A stretch of DNA of 64,000 bases from JBDWFY01 sp965275915 (GTDB taxonomy: Bacteria; Pseudomonadota; Alphaproteobacteria; Rhizobiales; Stappiaceae): the NCBI GenBank assembly GCA_965275915.1, contig CBDHYI010000008.1, positions 806,001 to 870,000 on the forward strand, read 5' to 3'. Within the stretch, counting starts at the first letter, position 1. Every line of letters begins with the position of its first letter. Made by a program: the position numbers and the translations under genes. The notes below the pieces were generated by a model. The model was not told the DNA's origin, did no database searches, and was given only the letters and a program-made list of their open reading frames with translations. Below, piece after piece: positions 40,974 to 50,404 of this stretch.

Positions 40974-42191
40974 ATGAAGCCTCCTTCCAAGCCGCTTCCG
41001 CGGACGGAATTTGTCATTCTCCTGTCCATGATTGTGTCGATCCTGGCACTGTCCACGGACATTATGCTGCCGGGGCTTGATGTTATCGGACAGGAGCTGG
41101 GCGCCAGCGACCCAAACGATGCACAGCTCATCGTTCTTTTTCTGTTTATCGGTTTTTCAGTCGGACAGGTTATTGCCGGCCCTTTGTCGGACAGCTTCGG
41201 ACGTAAGCCGGTCGTTTATGCCGGATATCTTTTGTTTTTCCTCGGCTGCCTGATGTCGATGTTTGCCCAGGACCTGGCAACAATGCTGGTTGGCCGTATT
41301 CTTCAGGGGCTGGGCGCGGCCGGTCCCAGAGTTGTGACGCTGGCGCTGGTGCGGGACTGTTATGAAGGGCGTCCCATGGCCCGCATCATGTCGTTCGTCA
41401 TGGCGGTCTTTATTCTCGTGCCGGCGCTTGCCCCCGCGGTGGGGCTTGGAGTGATCGTATCCTTCGGTTGGCGCGCCACGTTCGGGCTGCTGTTTCTTTT
41501 GTCTCTTGTCGCCTGTCTGTGGTTCGGCCTGCGCCAACCTGAAACGCTTCCGGTGACCGAGAGGCGACCCTTTTCTTTGAAGACCATCGGATCGGGGTTG
41601 GTTCAGGCCTGCCGCTATCCGGCAACGGTCGGGTATACACTGGCTGCGGGTCTTATTTTCGGAGCCTTTCTTGGGTATCTCAGTTCTGCTCAGCAGATAT
41701 TCGCCGTCGGGTACGGGGTGCATGACCTGTTTGCGATTTATTTCGGAACCGCGGCCCTGGCGATCGGTGCAGGATCGATCATCAACTCCAACCTTGTCAT
41801 GCGTCTTGGCATGCGGCCCTTGACGCGCCGTGCGCTGATCGGCGTGACGGCCGGGTCGGTCCTGTTCCTGGTCCCGGCTCTTTTGATGAACGGGGTGCCG
41901 CCCTTATGGCTGCTGATGACCTGGATGATGCTCACCTTCTTTTGCATGGGCATGATTTTCGGCAATATCAACGCGCTGGCGATGGAACCGCTTGGTCACC
42001 TGGCCGGGTTGGGCGCCGCCTTTGTCGGTTCGGTGACGACCTTTGTTTCCCTGCCATTGGCATGGTTTGTCGGTGCCAGCTTTCAGGGCGGGGTCATCCC
42101 GCTGGTGCTCGGTTTTGCCGTTTACGGGCTTGGCTCTCTTGCGGTCATGGATGTCACCGAAAGAAAGCGGACGCAAATCGAGTCGGGTTGA
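40974..42191 (+). CDS. Bcr/CflA-type MFS drug-resistance transporter
   Basis: A 405-residue major facilitator pump with 12 helices. ATG 40974 (MKPPSKPLPRTEFVILLSMI) is preceded by AAGGA at 5-7 bases. Family text is STDIMLPGLDVIGQELGA (helix 1 and loop), GPLSDSFGRKPVVYAG (motif A, about residues 67-82), GRILQGLGAAGPRVVTLALVRD (motif of helix 4 with the Bcr-type RD) and GWRATFGLLFLLSLVACLW. It exports toxic compounds by proton antiport. It probably starts a transcript that continues into the small protein gene at 42242. Confidence 0.92.
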   Translation: MKPPSKPLPRTEFVILLSMIVSILALSTDIMLPGLDVIGQELGASDPNDAQLIVLFLFIGFSVGQVIAGPLSDSFGRKPVVYAGYLLFFLGCLMSMFAQDLATMLVGRILQGLGAAGPRVVTLALVRDCYEGRPMARIMSFVMAVFILVPALAPAVGLGVIVSFGWRATFGLLFLLSLVACLWFGLRQPETLPVTERRPFSLKTIGSGLVQACRYPATVGYTLAAGLIFGAFLGYLSSAQQIFAVGYGVHDLFAIYFGTAALAIGAGSIINSNLVMRLGMRPLTRRALIGVTAGSVLFLVPALLMNGVPPLWLLMTWMMLTFFCMGMIFGNINALAMEPLGHLAGLGAAFVGSVTTFVSLPLAWFVGASFQGGVIPLVLGFAVYGLGSLAVMDVTERKRTQIESG

Positions 42192-42241
42192 CTCTGAAAG
42201 CCTGATCCAAAGGATACTCATGGAGATTTTTGGAGATAAAT

Positions 42242-42556
42242 ATGGATCATCCGATATTGGGACGTTTTGACGTCAACGAACCGTCCGTCGCACTGAGCGA
42301 ACCGCTTCGGGCACTGTGGTGGTTGAAGAAGGGCAGCTTTGCGGTCGGGCCGGAATGGGACCGCGCGCATGAAATCTGCCAGAGCGCCGAGGGAACAAAG
42401 GCCTACGACTGGGTTCATGCCCTGGCCCATCTGATCGAGGGGGATGCAGGCAATGCCGGCTACTGGTTCCGGCGGGCCGGTGAACCACAAACCGGAGCGG
42501 GAATTGAGCAGGAGTGGGCCCACATTGTTAACCGGTTAGGAGCCTCACAGGACTGA
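42242..42556 (+). CDS. Conserved small protein with AHE/YWFRRAG motif
   Basis: A 104-residue soluble protein. ATG 42242 is preceded by TTTTTGGAGATAAAT with GGAG 7 bases upstream. It shows the pattern LRALWWLKKGSFAVGPEWDRAHEI, YDWVHALAHLIEGDAGNAGYWFRRAG, which I recall as a widespread uncharacterised helical family (a TPR-like pair of helices). Function is unknown. It lies 50 bases after the MFS gene and just before the convergent phosphoesterase gene. Confidence 0.75.
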   Translation: MDHPILGRFDVNEPSVALSEPLRALWWLKKGSFAVGPEWDRAHEICQSAEGTKAYDWVHALAHLIEGDAGNAGYWFRRAGEPQTGAGIEQEWAHIVNRLGASQD

Positions 42557-42565
42557 GTTTTCCCG

Positions 42566-43513
42566 TCAAGCGATGTCGATCAGAACGATTTCCGGCGGAA
42601 CGCCAAACCTGACAGGGATCATGGAGCAGCCCAGACCTCCTGAGACAATAAGATGCCGTGGCCTGGAGGTGCCGGCGGACGACAGGCGGTTACCGGCGTC
42701 GGACGCCCTTTCAACAATGTGCCCGTACGCGTAGCGGTTTTTAAATCGGGACGGCACGACCGGCGAATAGCCGAAGAGCCTGAATTGTCCACCGTGTGTG
42801 TGACCTGACAGGGTGAGGGACACACGATCGGGCACATCGGGAAAAATATCCGGCTCATGCGCCATCAGGATGACAGGGGAATCGTCGGTGATTTTTCTCA
42901 ATGTGCCGGGCAGGTCGTCAACGCCCTGCCGGACCGGTCGGCCCCTTTTCCCGCTTCGTGGAAAAGCGAGTTGATCACCCAGACCGGCAAGCCAGAAGGC
43001 CCTTCCGTCTTTCTCAATCCGTGACACGTCATTCTCATAGACCCTGATCCCGACATCTTCGAGCGCTTTCCGGCCGTAAACGGGACCGTGTCCGCGCTTC
43101 TGTGCGGCCAGGTCATCCCACCAGTCGTGGTTCCCCAAAACAGCATGAACTCCCAGGGGAGCCGACAATCCGGAAAGTGCCTGCGACCAGTCGCTTGACG
43201 CAACTCTGTTTCTGACAAAACGATGGCCGCTGCTGTAATCGCCAAGAAGCAGTATCAGGTCCGGTTCAAGTGCATTGGTGCGATCGGCGATCCGCCGGAT
43301 GCGGTCAGCTGTCATCCAGGGTTCGCAGGCATGGATATCGGCGAGTGCTGCTATTCTGACTTTCAGATCGACCGGCCAACCGGGAAGTTTGAGCCGGTAG
43401 GGCTGTATTCGCAGCCGTAGAAGCGGCTCGACGCCGAACGCATAGCCGCTGAAGGCGACGCCACCCGCAAAAAATGCGCCCATCCCTTTGAGAAACGTCC
43501 GGCGACTGATCAC
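42566..43513 (-). CDS. TAT-exported metallophosphoesterase (YaeI/YkuE-like)
   Basis: A 315-residue calcineurin-like phosphoesterase. The N-terminus MISRRTFLKGMGAFFAGGVA (GTG start at 43513) has a twin-arginine motif SRRTFLKG, so export in folded form is likely. Metal-site motifs are in order: AALADIHACEPWM (DxH, about residue 54), LLLGDYSSG (GDY instead of GDxx), LGNHDWWDD (GNHD, about 118), LMAHEPDIFP and SGHTHGGQF (about 227). The YkuE/YaeI group hydrolyses UDP-diacylglucosamine or other lipid-linked phosphates. The longer upstream frame has no ribosome binding site, hence the short start. Confidence 0.85.
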   Translation of the reverse strand: MISRRTFLKGMGAFFAGGVAFSGYAFGVEPLLRLRIQPYRLKLPGWPVDLKVRIAALADIHACEPWMTADRIRRIADRTNALEPDLILLLGDYSSGHRFVRNRVASSDWSQALSGLSAPLGVHAVLGNHDWWDDLAAQKRGHGPVYGRKALEDVGIRVYENDVSRIEKDGRAFWLAGLGDQLAFPRSGKRGRPVRQGVDDLPGTLRKITDDSPVILMAHEPDIFPDVPDRVSLTLSGHTHGGQFRLFGYSPVVPSRFKNRYAYGHIVERASDAGNRLSSAGTSRPRHLIVSGGLGCSMIPVRFGVPPEIVLIDIA

Positions 43514-43647
43514 GTTTTTGAATCCTGCGGCATGAGCTGAAATACGCCCCGGGGAAAAATAAACTCCTGCCACAGTTAGGTCTTTTCGGGGATGTTGCAA
43601 TCCCTTGCCGACATGACAATTTGTCCAGATCTGACCGGGGTTACACG

Positions 43648-44457
43648 CTATTTGATACCCGTCGCCGGTTCCGGCAGTTTCTCGATAGCGCGCTCGTAAA
43701 GGTGCCAGGTGGCGTGGCCGAGAACCGGCAAAACCACGATCAGGCCCATAAAGGCCGGAATCATTGCCGAGATGACCAAAGCGGCAACCAGGGCGCCCCA
43801 ACACAACATGACGACCGGGCTGGTCAGCACGGTTTTGACGCTCAACACCATCGCTGTGATGAAGTCGATATCACGATCAAGCAACAACGGCATGGCTATA
43901 ACGGTCAAGGAAAACAGGATTGTTGAGAGAATGGCACCGACACAGGTACCGACGGCCAGAAACAGCCAACCGTCGCTCGTGGTGGTGATAACCGTCCAGA
44001 AATGCTCGAGCGATTTCAGTGATCTGGACCCGAGGAAAACCGCAAGCAGAATCCGCACCTGGTATATCCACATCCAGAAGACGAACAGGACAACGAACGC
44101 CATCCAGCTCAGTTCGCGTCTTTTGAAGACAACGCCGAATATATCCAGCCAGCCGAACGGTTCGCCCCTGTGCAGGCGGCGGCTCATCTCATAGAGGCTT
44201 GCGGCAATGAATGGACCGACCAGCGGAAATCCGATGGCGATGGGAATGATCATCCAGGCTTCGCCGTAATAGACAAGCGATATCAGAATGAAGAGGCCGC
44301 CAAAGGCGTAGACGCACCCGAAAAAGGCGCTCATCAGCGGCCGGCGGGTGAAATCGTGCCAACCGGCGGCCAGAGCTGCCCTGACATCCTCAAAAGAAAC
44401 GGCGTGAACGTGCAACAACCGGTACGGCGGTATATTTGCGTTTTCTGACTGGCTCAC
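43648..44457 (-). CDS. DUF2189 integral membrane protein
   Basis: A 269-residue membrane protein with about six helices. GTG 44457 (MSQSENANIPPYRLLHVHAV) has GGGGAGAG upstream on the minus strand; the 54 codons further up lack a site. The first 25 residues, with VSFEDVRAALAAGWHDFTRR, then PLMSAFFGCVYAFGGLFILI, match the DUF2189 family of Alphaproteobacteria. The C-terminal part ends with VLGHATWHLYERAIEK, also typical. Function is unknown; relatives are often beside cytochrome oxidase genes, which is not the case here. Confidence 0.86.
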   Translation of the reverse strand: MSQSENANIPPYRLLHVHAVSFEDVRAALAAGWHDFTRRPLMSAFFGCVYAFGGLFILISLVYYGEAWMIIPIAIGFPLVGPFIAASLYEMSRRLHRGEPFGWLDIFGVVFKRRELSWMAFVVLFVFWMWIYQVRILLAVFLGSRSLKSLEHFWTVITTTSDGWLFLAVGTCVGAILSTILFSLTVIAMPLLLDRDIDFITAMVLSVKTVLTSPVVMLCWGALVAALVISAMIPAFMGLIVVLPVLGHATWHLYERAIEKLPEPATGIK

Positions 44458-44696
44458 ACTCTCTCCCCGCCTTTCAGTCGGCCCACCGCGATCATAACGC
44501 GTCTGACCATCAATGACAGAAGTTTCGGGAGGCAGCCCGCTCAAGCATTGATCTATATCAAACAAGCGCCGCACCCCAGACTTTTCGGTATGGGGGAGGG
44601 GCCCCGGAAAACGATACATTTGCGGCGCCCTCCATGGTGGAAGCGGGAGGCTGCCATCCCATATTGAGGACAGCGTTGTTTATGAGGAGGAGCGAA

Positions 44697-45104
44697 ATGG
44701 ACCTGCATCAGGCAGCCCGGGAACTGTTTGCGACTTACCTGAAAGCCTGGAACCAAAAGGACTTGTCAGCCATTACGGCCTGCTTCGACTATCCATCGGT
44801 TTTCGTCCTGCCCGATGCCACCGTCTCATTGCCCGATGCGGACGCGTTGAGCGCATTGCTTGAAAAGATATTTGCCGGTCTGGAGGCGGACGGTTTCGGC
44901 CATTCAACCGTCGGCTCCGTGGTGGCTCGCCGATGCAATCGGGAAATGGCAATCCTGGACGCACGGAATGTGGCCCGCCTGCGCAAGGACGGGTCGGTGA
45001 TCGAGGTGATTGACGCGCACTACGTCATCAAACGGAGTGGCGGTGCGGCCCGTTTTGCCGTGGCTGTTGTCTGCGAACGCGGTTGGCAGGAAACCAAGGG
45101 TTAG
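44697..45104 (+). CDS. SnoaL/NTF2-fold small protein
   Basis: A 135-residue protein with the NTF2-like pattern: LFATYLKAWNQKDLSAITACF (about residues 9-29), then a strand PSVFVLPDATVSLPD and the C-terminal sheet NREMAILDARNVARLRKDGS, AHYVIKRSGGAARFAVAVV. Such folds are enzymes, binding proteins or domains without a fixed function. ATG 44697 follows the strong site GAGGAGGAG at 44685-44693. It stands alone and its role is unknown. Confidence 0.7.
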   Translation: MDLHQAARELFATYLKAWNQKDLSAITACFDYPSVFVLPDATVSLPDADALSALLEKIFAGLEADGFGHSTVGSVVARRCNREMAILDARNVARLRKDGSVIEVIDAHYVIKRSGGAARFAVAVVCERGWQETKG

Positions 45105-45172
45105 GTGTGCTTTCCCATGAGGTTGTTCATGGATTTTGTCTTATACGACTGATTGGCGGTTTGCGCTCCTGT

Positions 45173-45991
45173 TTACCGCGCAAGCCCCTGGCCTTCCAGA
45201 AAGGCAACCGACGCCGGTATCTCTGATTTGTCCTTGATTTCGATAATGAGGCGCGGATTGCTGGTCAACTTGCCGAGTGCTTCAAATACGGAGTGCCAGC
45301 GTATGGTTCCCTCGCCGAGGCGCCAGTGCCGGTCCGCATATCCATCTGCGTCCTGCAAATGAACATGCTGAAGGCGGTCGCCGGCTGCCTTGACATAATA
45401 ATCGACAGGCGGTGCGCCGGTTGTTCCATAAGCGTAATGGGCGTGGCCGGTATCAAGGGAAACCGCCACGCTGGGAGAGTTGAAGCTGTCCGCCAAAACG
45501 ACGCGGCTGTCCGGGTCTTTATCCTCTATATTCTCGATAACCAGCACACAGCCCATATCTTCGGCCCGTCCGACAACCTCTTTCAGCGTCAAGTGACAGC
45601 GCTCGATCATGTCCTCGCGAGAGCCGGCCCTGTTGTCCAGATTGTTAAAGTCCCAGGTTGTATAGGGGCTGTGAATGACCATTTGATCCGCGCCAAGAAT
45701 GGCGCACGCATCCAAGCCCTGGTGCATCCGTTTCTGAACAACGGCCCGCACGGCAGGGTCATGGCTGTCTATGGTGAAGCCCCAGAAGGGACCGTGAATG
45801 CCGAGCCGGCCGGTGTACCCATCCAGAAGTGTTTTGGCGCGGTCCGCTTTCGGCCGCCAGTCGCCCTCAAGATCAACTGCCTGAAAAAAGGACTGAAGCT
45901 CAAGATCGCGCTGACCGTGCAGTATGAAGTCGCGGTGGGTTTCAAGTTCTTCAACCGTCAGTGCTGCGCCAAGAACGGGCAGGTTTGTCAT
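45173..45991 (-). CDS. TIM-barrel sugar phosphate isomerase/epimerase family protein
   Basis: A 272-residue AP-endonuclease-2-like TIM barrel. ATG 45991 (MTNLPVLGAALTVEELE) is preceded by AAGGA on the minus strand. Family pieces are GRLGIHGPFWGFTID (barrel strand 2), MVIHSPYTTW, CVLVIENIEDKDP (metal-binding Glu in IENIED, about 151), SVAVSLDTGHAHYAYG (metal-binding Asp/His, about 178) and QHVHLQDADG, RLIIEIKD. The metal ligands Glu, Asp and His are all in place. The sugar substrate is unknown; these proteins often serve inositol or rare-sugar pathways. It is convergent with nothing nearby and likely monocistronic. Confidence 0.88.
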   Translation of the reverse strand: MTNLPVLGAALTVEELETHRDFILHGQRDLELQSFFQAVDLEGDWRPKADRAKTLLDGYTGRLGIHGPFWGFTIDSHDPAVRAVVQKRMHQGLDACAILGADQMVIHSPYTTWDFNNLDNRAGSREDMIERCHLTLKEVVGRAEDMGCVLVIENIEDKDPDSRVVLADSFNSPSVAVSLDTGHAHYAYGTTGAPPVDYYVKAAGDRLQHVHLQDADGYADRHWRLGEGTIRWHSVFEALGKLTSNPRLIIEIKDKSEIPASVAFLEGQGLAR

Positions 45992-46275
45992 GGGAACGTT
46001 CCTTGATATGCGGTGCAAGGGGGCGGTGAGGTGGCAGACTGCTTTTTCAGCTTCGGGTATCGGATGCGCATGACGTCCATATAACAAGGCCGTTGCAAAA
46101 ACGTTCCGCCAGCCGGCGCTGTTTGACTGTCAGACACAAATTGTTTGGCTTTATGGCAACCTGGATAGGGACAGGGTCGTGCCCGCTGTCTCTCTCAGCG
46201 CGGCAGGCCATGACAACGGACAACCGATGTCGTATCTATCGGTGGTCCAATTGTGTGGCAGGTGCCGGAAATATC

Positions 46276-47178
46276 ATGGTTCACAAGCGCATTATCGCAA
46301 GCTTGCCGGAGCAACAGCGCAAGCACCTGATTGAGAAGAGAAACGGGCCGGCTCTTTTTCGTTTTGCGCTGCAGGGAGGTGCCATCCTGTGCGTTGGCAC
46401 GCTGATTGCGGCAGATGTGCCGCTCTGGCCCGTTTTGATGCTTCTTCAGGGCATCCTGATCATCTTTCTGTTTACGCTTCTGCACGAATGCATCCATCGT
46501 ACGGCGTTTCGCTCAAACTGGATGAATGACGCTGCGGCCGCACTGTGCGGTTTTTTGATCCTGCTGCCGCCGGCATGGTTTCGCTATTTTCATTTCGCCC
46601 ACCACAGACACACCCAGGATCCTGACAATGATCCGGAGCTTGCCCTCGCCAAGCCGGAAACCCGTTCGGACTATCTGGTTCACATAACGGGGGTGCCGGC
46701 CTGGAAAAGCCAGATAGCGACTTTGACATGCAATGCGCGTGGGCTGTGCCGTGATGATTTTGTCCCGGCTTCCGCCCGGGGTGATATTCGCCGCGAGGCA
46801 CGTGTCATGCTGCTGGCTTACGCTGCCGTTGCTCTGGCTTGTTTCGCTTCGGGATCACTTTTGCCGCTGTATGTCTGGGTGATTCCGGCGGTGCTGGGAC
46901 AGCCGTTCCTCCGGCTTTATCTTCTGGCTGAGCACGGCCGGTGCGCGTTTGTCAGCAATATGTTCGAAAACTCACGGACCACGTTTACAAACTCCCTTGT
47001 GCGCTGGTTGGCCTGGAACATGCCCTATCATGCCGAGCATCATGCCTATCCAGGCGTTCCGTTCCACAGACTGCCTGAATTGCACACACTCGTCCGGTCC
47101 GACCTGAAAGTGACCGAAAACGGCTATACGCGGTTTCACCGGTCTTATCTTTCCAGCTTCCGAGCCTCTTCCGGCTGA
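46276..47178 (+). CDS. Fatty acid desaturase/hydroxylase-like membrane protein
   Basis: A 300-residue di-iron membrane protein. The three histidine boxes of the desaturase fold are HECIHRT (about residues 75-81), HFAHHRHTQ (about 111-119) and HAEHHAYPG (about 257-265), spaced as usual with four helices (ALQGGAILCVGTLIAADVPL, LLQGILIIFLFTLLHECIHR, ACFASGSLLPLYVWVIPAVL). The ATG 46276 is preceded by GGAAAT. The group includes desaturases, carotene ketolases and hydroxylases; here the HxxxH-HxxHH-HxxHH pattern fits a plain fatty acid desaturase, but the substrate is not fixed. It probably lies in its own transcript. Confidence 0.87.
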   Translation: MVHKRIIASLPEQQRKHLIEKRNGPALFRFALQGGAILCVGTLIAADVPLWPVLMLLQGILIIFLFTLLHECIHRTAFRSNWMNDAAAALCGFLILLPPAWFRYFHFAHHRHTQDPDNDPELALAKPETRSDYLVHITGVPAWKSQIATLTCNARGLCRDDFVPASARGDIRREARVMLLAYAAVALACFASGSLLPLYVWVIPAVLGQPFLRLYLLAEHGRCAFVSNMFENSRTTFTNSLVRWLAWNMPYHAEHHAYPGVPFHRLPELHTLVRSDLKVTENGYTRFHRSYLSSFRASSG

Positions 47179-47226
47179 CTGAAATCCAGCTCCGTCCTCC
47201 ATCCTCCGGATATATGACCCGACCTT

Positions 47227-48846
47227 CTAGAGATCCTTCGCCTGTTCTCTTAGAACAAATTTTTGGATTTTGCCGGTGGCGGTTTTGGGCAATTCGCCAA
47301 ACACGACTTTTTTCGGGCGTTTGAAGCCTGCCAGCTGGGTGCGGCAAAAGTCTATCAGGTCATCCTCTGAGACTGTTTGGTCAGTCTTAAGTTCGACGAA
47401 AGCGCAAGGGACTTCACCCCACTTGTTGTCCGGCTTTGCCACCACCGCTGCCATCGCCACCGAAGGATGACGATAAAGGACACCTTCAACCTCGACCGAG
47501 GAGATGTTTTCTCCCCCTGAAATGATAACGTCCTTAAGCCGATCGGTGATCTGAATATAACCGTTTTCATGCCAGACCGCAGCATCGCCGGTACGAAACC
47601 AGCCGTCGACAAAGGCCTTCTCAGTGGCATCGGGGTCTTTGTAATATCCCTTCATCACCGTATTGCCGCGAATGGCTATCTCGCCTTGGGTTTTTCCATC
47701 CCGCGGCACCGGTTCGCCGGTTGTCCGGTCGATGACCTGCGCACCTTCCGTCATTGGAAAGGCAACGCCCTGTCGGCTTTGAAGCTCTGCTTGTGCGGGA
47801 AAGTCAAGATCGGCCCAGTCCTCGCGCCAGAGCGCCTGTGTGACATGACCGAACGTTTCGGTCAGACCATAAACCTGCATCACGTCGAACCCCATTTCGC
47901 GGGTTTTCTCAAGAACGGCGGCAGGCGGCGGCGCACCGGCGGTGAGCACCTTGATCGGGTGGCTGAATTCCCTGCGAACGCTTTCAGGTGCGTCAATCAG
48001 CATCGACAGAACGATTGGCGCTCCGCCAAAATGGGTCACCTTGTGTTCGTCTATTGCCTGAAAAATCGCCTCCGCCGATACGGCCCGGACACAGATTATG
48101 GTTCCGGCCAGAAGCGCCATCGTCCACGCATGACCCCAGCCGTTGCAGTGGAACATCGGAACGGTGTAAAGATAAACCGGATGCTGCGGCAATTCCCAGG
48201 CCGCGACGGTTCCAAAGCTCATGAGATAAGCCCCCCGGTGATGATAAACGACGCCCTTGGGGCGGCCGGAGGTGCCTGAAGTGTAGTTCAGGGCAAGCGC
48301 CTGCCACTCATCGGTCGGCTCTCTCCAGTTGAAATCGGGATCGCCTTCCTCAAGAAAAGATTCATAATCGAACCGGCCGATGCGATCACCGCCCGGTCCG
48401 GCAGGATCGTCAATATCAATGATCAACGGGGTTTGCGGGACCGTCTTCAGCGCCTCTTGGGCTACGGAGGAAAAAGCTGTATCCACGATCAGCACCTGCG
48501 CATCACCGTCGGTCAGAATATGCGCCACAGTTTCGGGCTCAAGCCGAATGTTAATCGTGTTCAACACCGCTCCGGCCATTGGAACCCCGAAATGCGCCTC
48601 AATCATCTCCGGCGTATTTGCGGCTAATACGGAAACCGTGTCGCCTTTTCCGATCCCGTGTTTTTGCAGGGCAGATGCGAGGCGTCTGACCCTGCAATAA
48701 AATTCCGCCCAATCGTAGTGTCTTTCGCCATATTTCACGGCCGGGCGGGCGGGAAATATGTCAGCGGTCCGGCGCAGAAACGACAAGGGAGACAGAGGTT
48801 CAAAGTTGGCGCCGTTTTTCGCCATCACCTCAAAGTGCTTATCCAT
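47227..48846 (-). CDS. Acyl-CoA synthetase (DmdB/FadD-like AMP-dependent ligase)
   Basis: A 539-residue AMP-dependent acyl-CoA ligase. The start ATG 48846 has GGGAGGA 5-8 bases upstream on the minus strand. The family signature is LNYTSGTSGRPKGVVYHHRG (about residues 188-207), followed by MFHCNGWGHAWTMALLAGT, the motif MQVYGLTETFGHVTQ, YIQITDRLKDVIISGGENIS (A8-like, about 432-451) and the terminal lysine in GELPKTATGKIQKF. The length and blocks fit the DmdB-type medium-chain or 3-methylmercaptopropionate ligases of marine Alphaproteobacteria, but several acids are possible. It is divergent from the deaminase gene at 48961. Confidence 0.92.
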   Translation of the reverse strand: MDKHFEVMAKNGANFEPLSPLSFLRRTADIFPARPAVKYGERHYDWAEFYCRVRRLASALQKHGIGKGDTVSVLAANTPEMIEAHFGVPMAGAVLNTINIRLEPETVAHILTDGDAQVLIVDTAFSSVAQEALKTVPQTPLIIDIDDPAGPGGDRIGRFDYESFLEEGDPDFNWREPTDEWQALALNYTSGTSGRPKGVVYHHRGAYLMSFGTVAAWELPQHPVYLYTVPMFHCNGWGHAWTMALLAGTIICVRAVSAEAIFQAIDEHKVTHFGGAPIVLSMLIDAPESVRREFSHPIKVLTAGAPPPAAVLEKTREMGFDVMQVYGLTETFGHVTQALWREDWADLDFPAQAELQSRQGVAFPMTEGAQVIDRTTGEPVPRDGKTQGEIAIRGNTVMKGYYKDPDATEKAFVDGWFRTGDAAVWHENGYIQITDRLKDVIISGGENISSVEVEGVLYRHPSVAMAAVVAKPDNKWGEVPCAFVELKTDQTVSEDDLIDFCRTQLAGFKRPKKVVFGELPKTATGKIQKFVLREQAKDL

Positions 48847-48960
48847 CACTGTCCTCCCTTGAAAGTCTTTGGGTTGATACCCTGCCGGATGGTATTGGGT
48901 GTTGAAAGGCAAGCCTAAACCAAACGCGTCCAGCAGACCAACAGCCATAGAGGATTTTGA

Positions 48961-49647
48961 ATGCCAGAAAGATCCGGTCAGAACCGCCATCGCAAAACCG
49001 CCTCCAAAACACCGGCGCCACTTCGGCCCGGGCAAATGGTCAGTCCCGATCTGAACCTGATCCATCGCCTGATCGAAGTTATAGAGACGGATATCATTCC
49101 GCTGACCAGGGAAGGGGTGAAAAACGGCAACAAAATCTTCGGGGCCGCCTTGTTGAAAAAGTCGGACCTTTCAACCATCCTCGCGGCAACCAACCGGGAA
49201 ACCGAAAACCCTCTCTGGCACGGTGAAATCAGCGCCATCAACAGCTATTATGAGATGGTGAATGCGGACGAAAGCAAGCGGGTCGATCCCAAAGACACGA
49301 TTTTCCTGAGCACCCATGAGCCCTGCACATTGTGCGCTTCGGCCATCGCATGGGGCGGCTATGACAACTACCACTATTTCTTCAGCCACGAGGAGTCCTG
49401 CGACGCATTTTCGATCGGTCACGATCTGAACATCCTAAAGCAGGTTTTCAAACACGAACCGGGCGGATATGCGCGCAAAAACGACTATTGGTCAGCTTAT
49501 TCGCTGATTGATCTCGTCGATGGTTGCGATGAACCGGCGAGGACCGGATTTACCGACCGTCTCAGTCGGATCCGGCGGACTTATAATGAGCTGTCCGGCA
49601 TCTATCAGGCCGGAAAAGCAGATGCCAGGAACATTCCGCTGAAATAG
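48961..49647 (+). CDS. Cytidine/deoxycytidylate deaminase-fold (nucleoside deaminase) protein
   Basis: A 228-residue zinc-dependent deaminase-fold protein. ATG 48961 follows GAGGA with 6 bases spacing. The zinc site is HGEISAIN (His-x-Glu, about residue 96) and PCTLCASAI (PCxxC, about 121), the usual pattern of tRNA/nucleoside deaminases. The first 30 residues are basic and variable. The core starts at LIHRLIEVIETDIIPLTREG, and the C-terminal extension (RKNDYWSAYSLIDLVDGCDE onwards, about residues 180-228) is longer than in TadA. The substrate is unknown; related proteins deaminate guanine, cytosine derivatives or small molecules. Confidence 0.85.
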   Translation: MPERSGQNRHRKTASKTPAPLRPGQMVSPDLNLIHRLIEVIETDIIPLTREGVKNGNKIFGAALLKKSDLSTILAATNRETENPLWHGEISAINSYYEMVNADESKRVDPKDTIFLSTHEPCTLCASAIAWGGYDNYHYFFSHEESCDAFSIGHDLNILKQVFKHEPGGYARKNDYWSAYSLIDLVDGCDEPARTGFTDRLSRIRRTYNELSGIYQAGKADARNIPLK

Positions 49648-49930
49648 AGCGAGTCCTCAACCTGGACTGATATTACGCAGATACAACCAAGCGCGAAACA
49701 TGTCCTAAAGTTAACTTGAATAATTTTACGTTCAATCTCAAATATACACTGTAACAAGCATACCAGGAAAGCTTGTTAAGAATTTCGGAATGTCACAGGA
49801 ACACGGTCCGATTAACCGAGCTTTTCCGGCTGATTGGATCGCGGTCCAATTTAGTTAACTAAGAGCAGTTTTCACAGCATGCAGGGATTTGCCCTGCGTG
49901 GAGGACGCTCTCTGCTTGAGGGACAAGATC

Positions 49931-50083
49931 ATGTTGAAGAAATTCGCAAATTCCCGGATGGAATCGATCAGTGACGAGATCCGGTCCATCGTGAAGCATG
50001 AAGACACATTGAACGGTCGACAGCGCCAGCGGCTTGAGCAACTTAACCGGTCGTACTGGCGATGGGCCAGGGTCAGCGGATGA
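49931..50083 (+). CDS. 50-residue tandem paralogue A
   Basis: A 50-residue, basic, helical protein MLKKFANSRMESISDEIRSI...RSYWRWARVSG. It is paralogous to the protein at 50405-50557: 24 of 50 positions are identical without gaps, including the start MLKK, the internal IR, V, D and L positions and the C-terminal RSYxRWxR. ATG 49931 follows GAGGGACAAG (site GAGGG at 49918-49922). A hairpin at 50096-50123 ends the transcript. The AT-rich 280-base leader resembles that of copy B. I do not recognise a family; the length is near that of the YjiS/DUF1127 type, but the motif differs. Confidence 0.7.
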   Translation: MLKKFANSRMESISDEIRSIVKHEDTLNGRQRQRLEQLNRSYWRWARVSG

Positions 50084-50404
50084 CGGCTTGTTGAGACGCG
50101 GTAGATCATGGGATTTACCGCGTTTCACGTTTTATCGTTTTTCGGAACGGAAGACGTCAGTATCGACCAGGTGAATACATTAAGATTTTCTAAAAAAAAT
50201 ATGACATCAAGTTAATTTGTAAATATTCGAGTGAATACACAAATATAGACCATAGAAAACGAGATTAGATTACATGCAGAGTTTTTTGGAACGTTACCGG
50301 ACCGCAGTCCGTTAATCCGACACATCCAAGCGACGTGATTACGGTCCAGGCAGCTTAACGAGTGTTTTCACGAGGTGAGAGCACAACGAGTGAGGAATGG
50401 AATC
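50084..50404. other. Terminator and leader between tandem 50-residue genes
   Basis: This 321-base region begins with the copy A terminator (50096-50123) and then has an AT-rich stretch (about 50160-50270) that resembles the region before copy A, for example CAAGTTAATTTGTAAATATTC at 50203 against AAGTTAACTTGAATAATTTT at 49709. The two leaders therefore were duplicated with the genes. No other gene is visible. Confidence 0.5.
50096..50123 (+). terminator. Terminator of tandem paralogue A
   Basis: ACGCGGTA (50096-50103) and TACCGCGT (50116-50123) form an 8-bp perfect stem followed by TTCACGTTTTATCG. The stem sequence is the same as in the terminator after copy B. Confidence 0.7.
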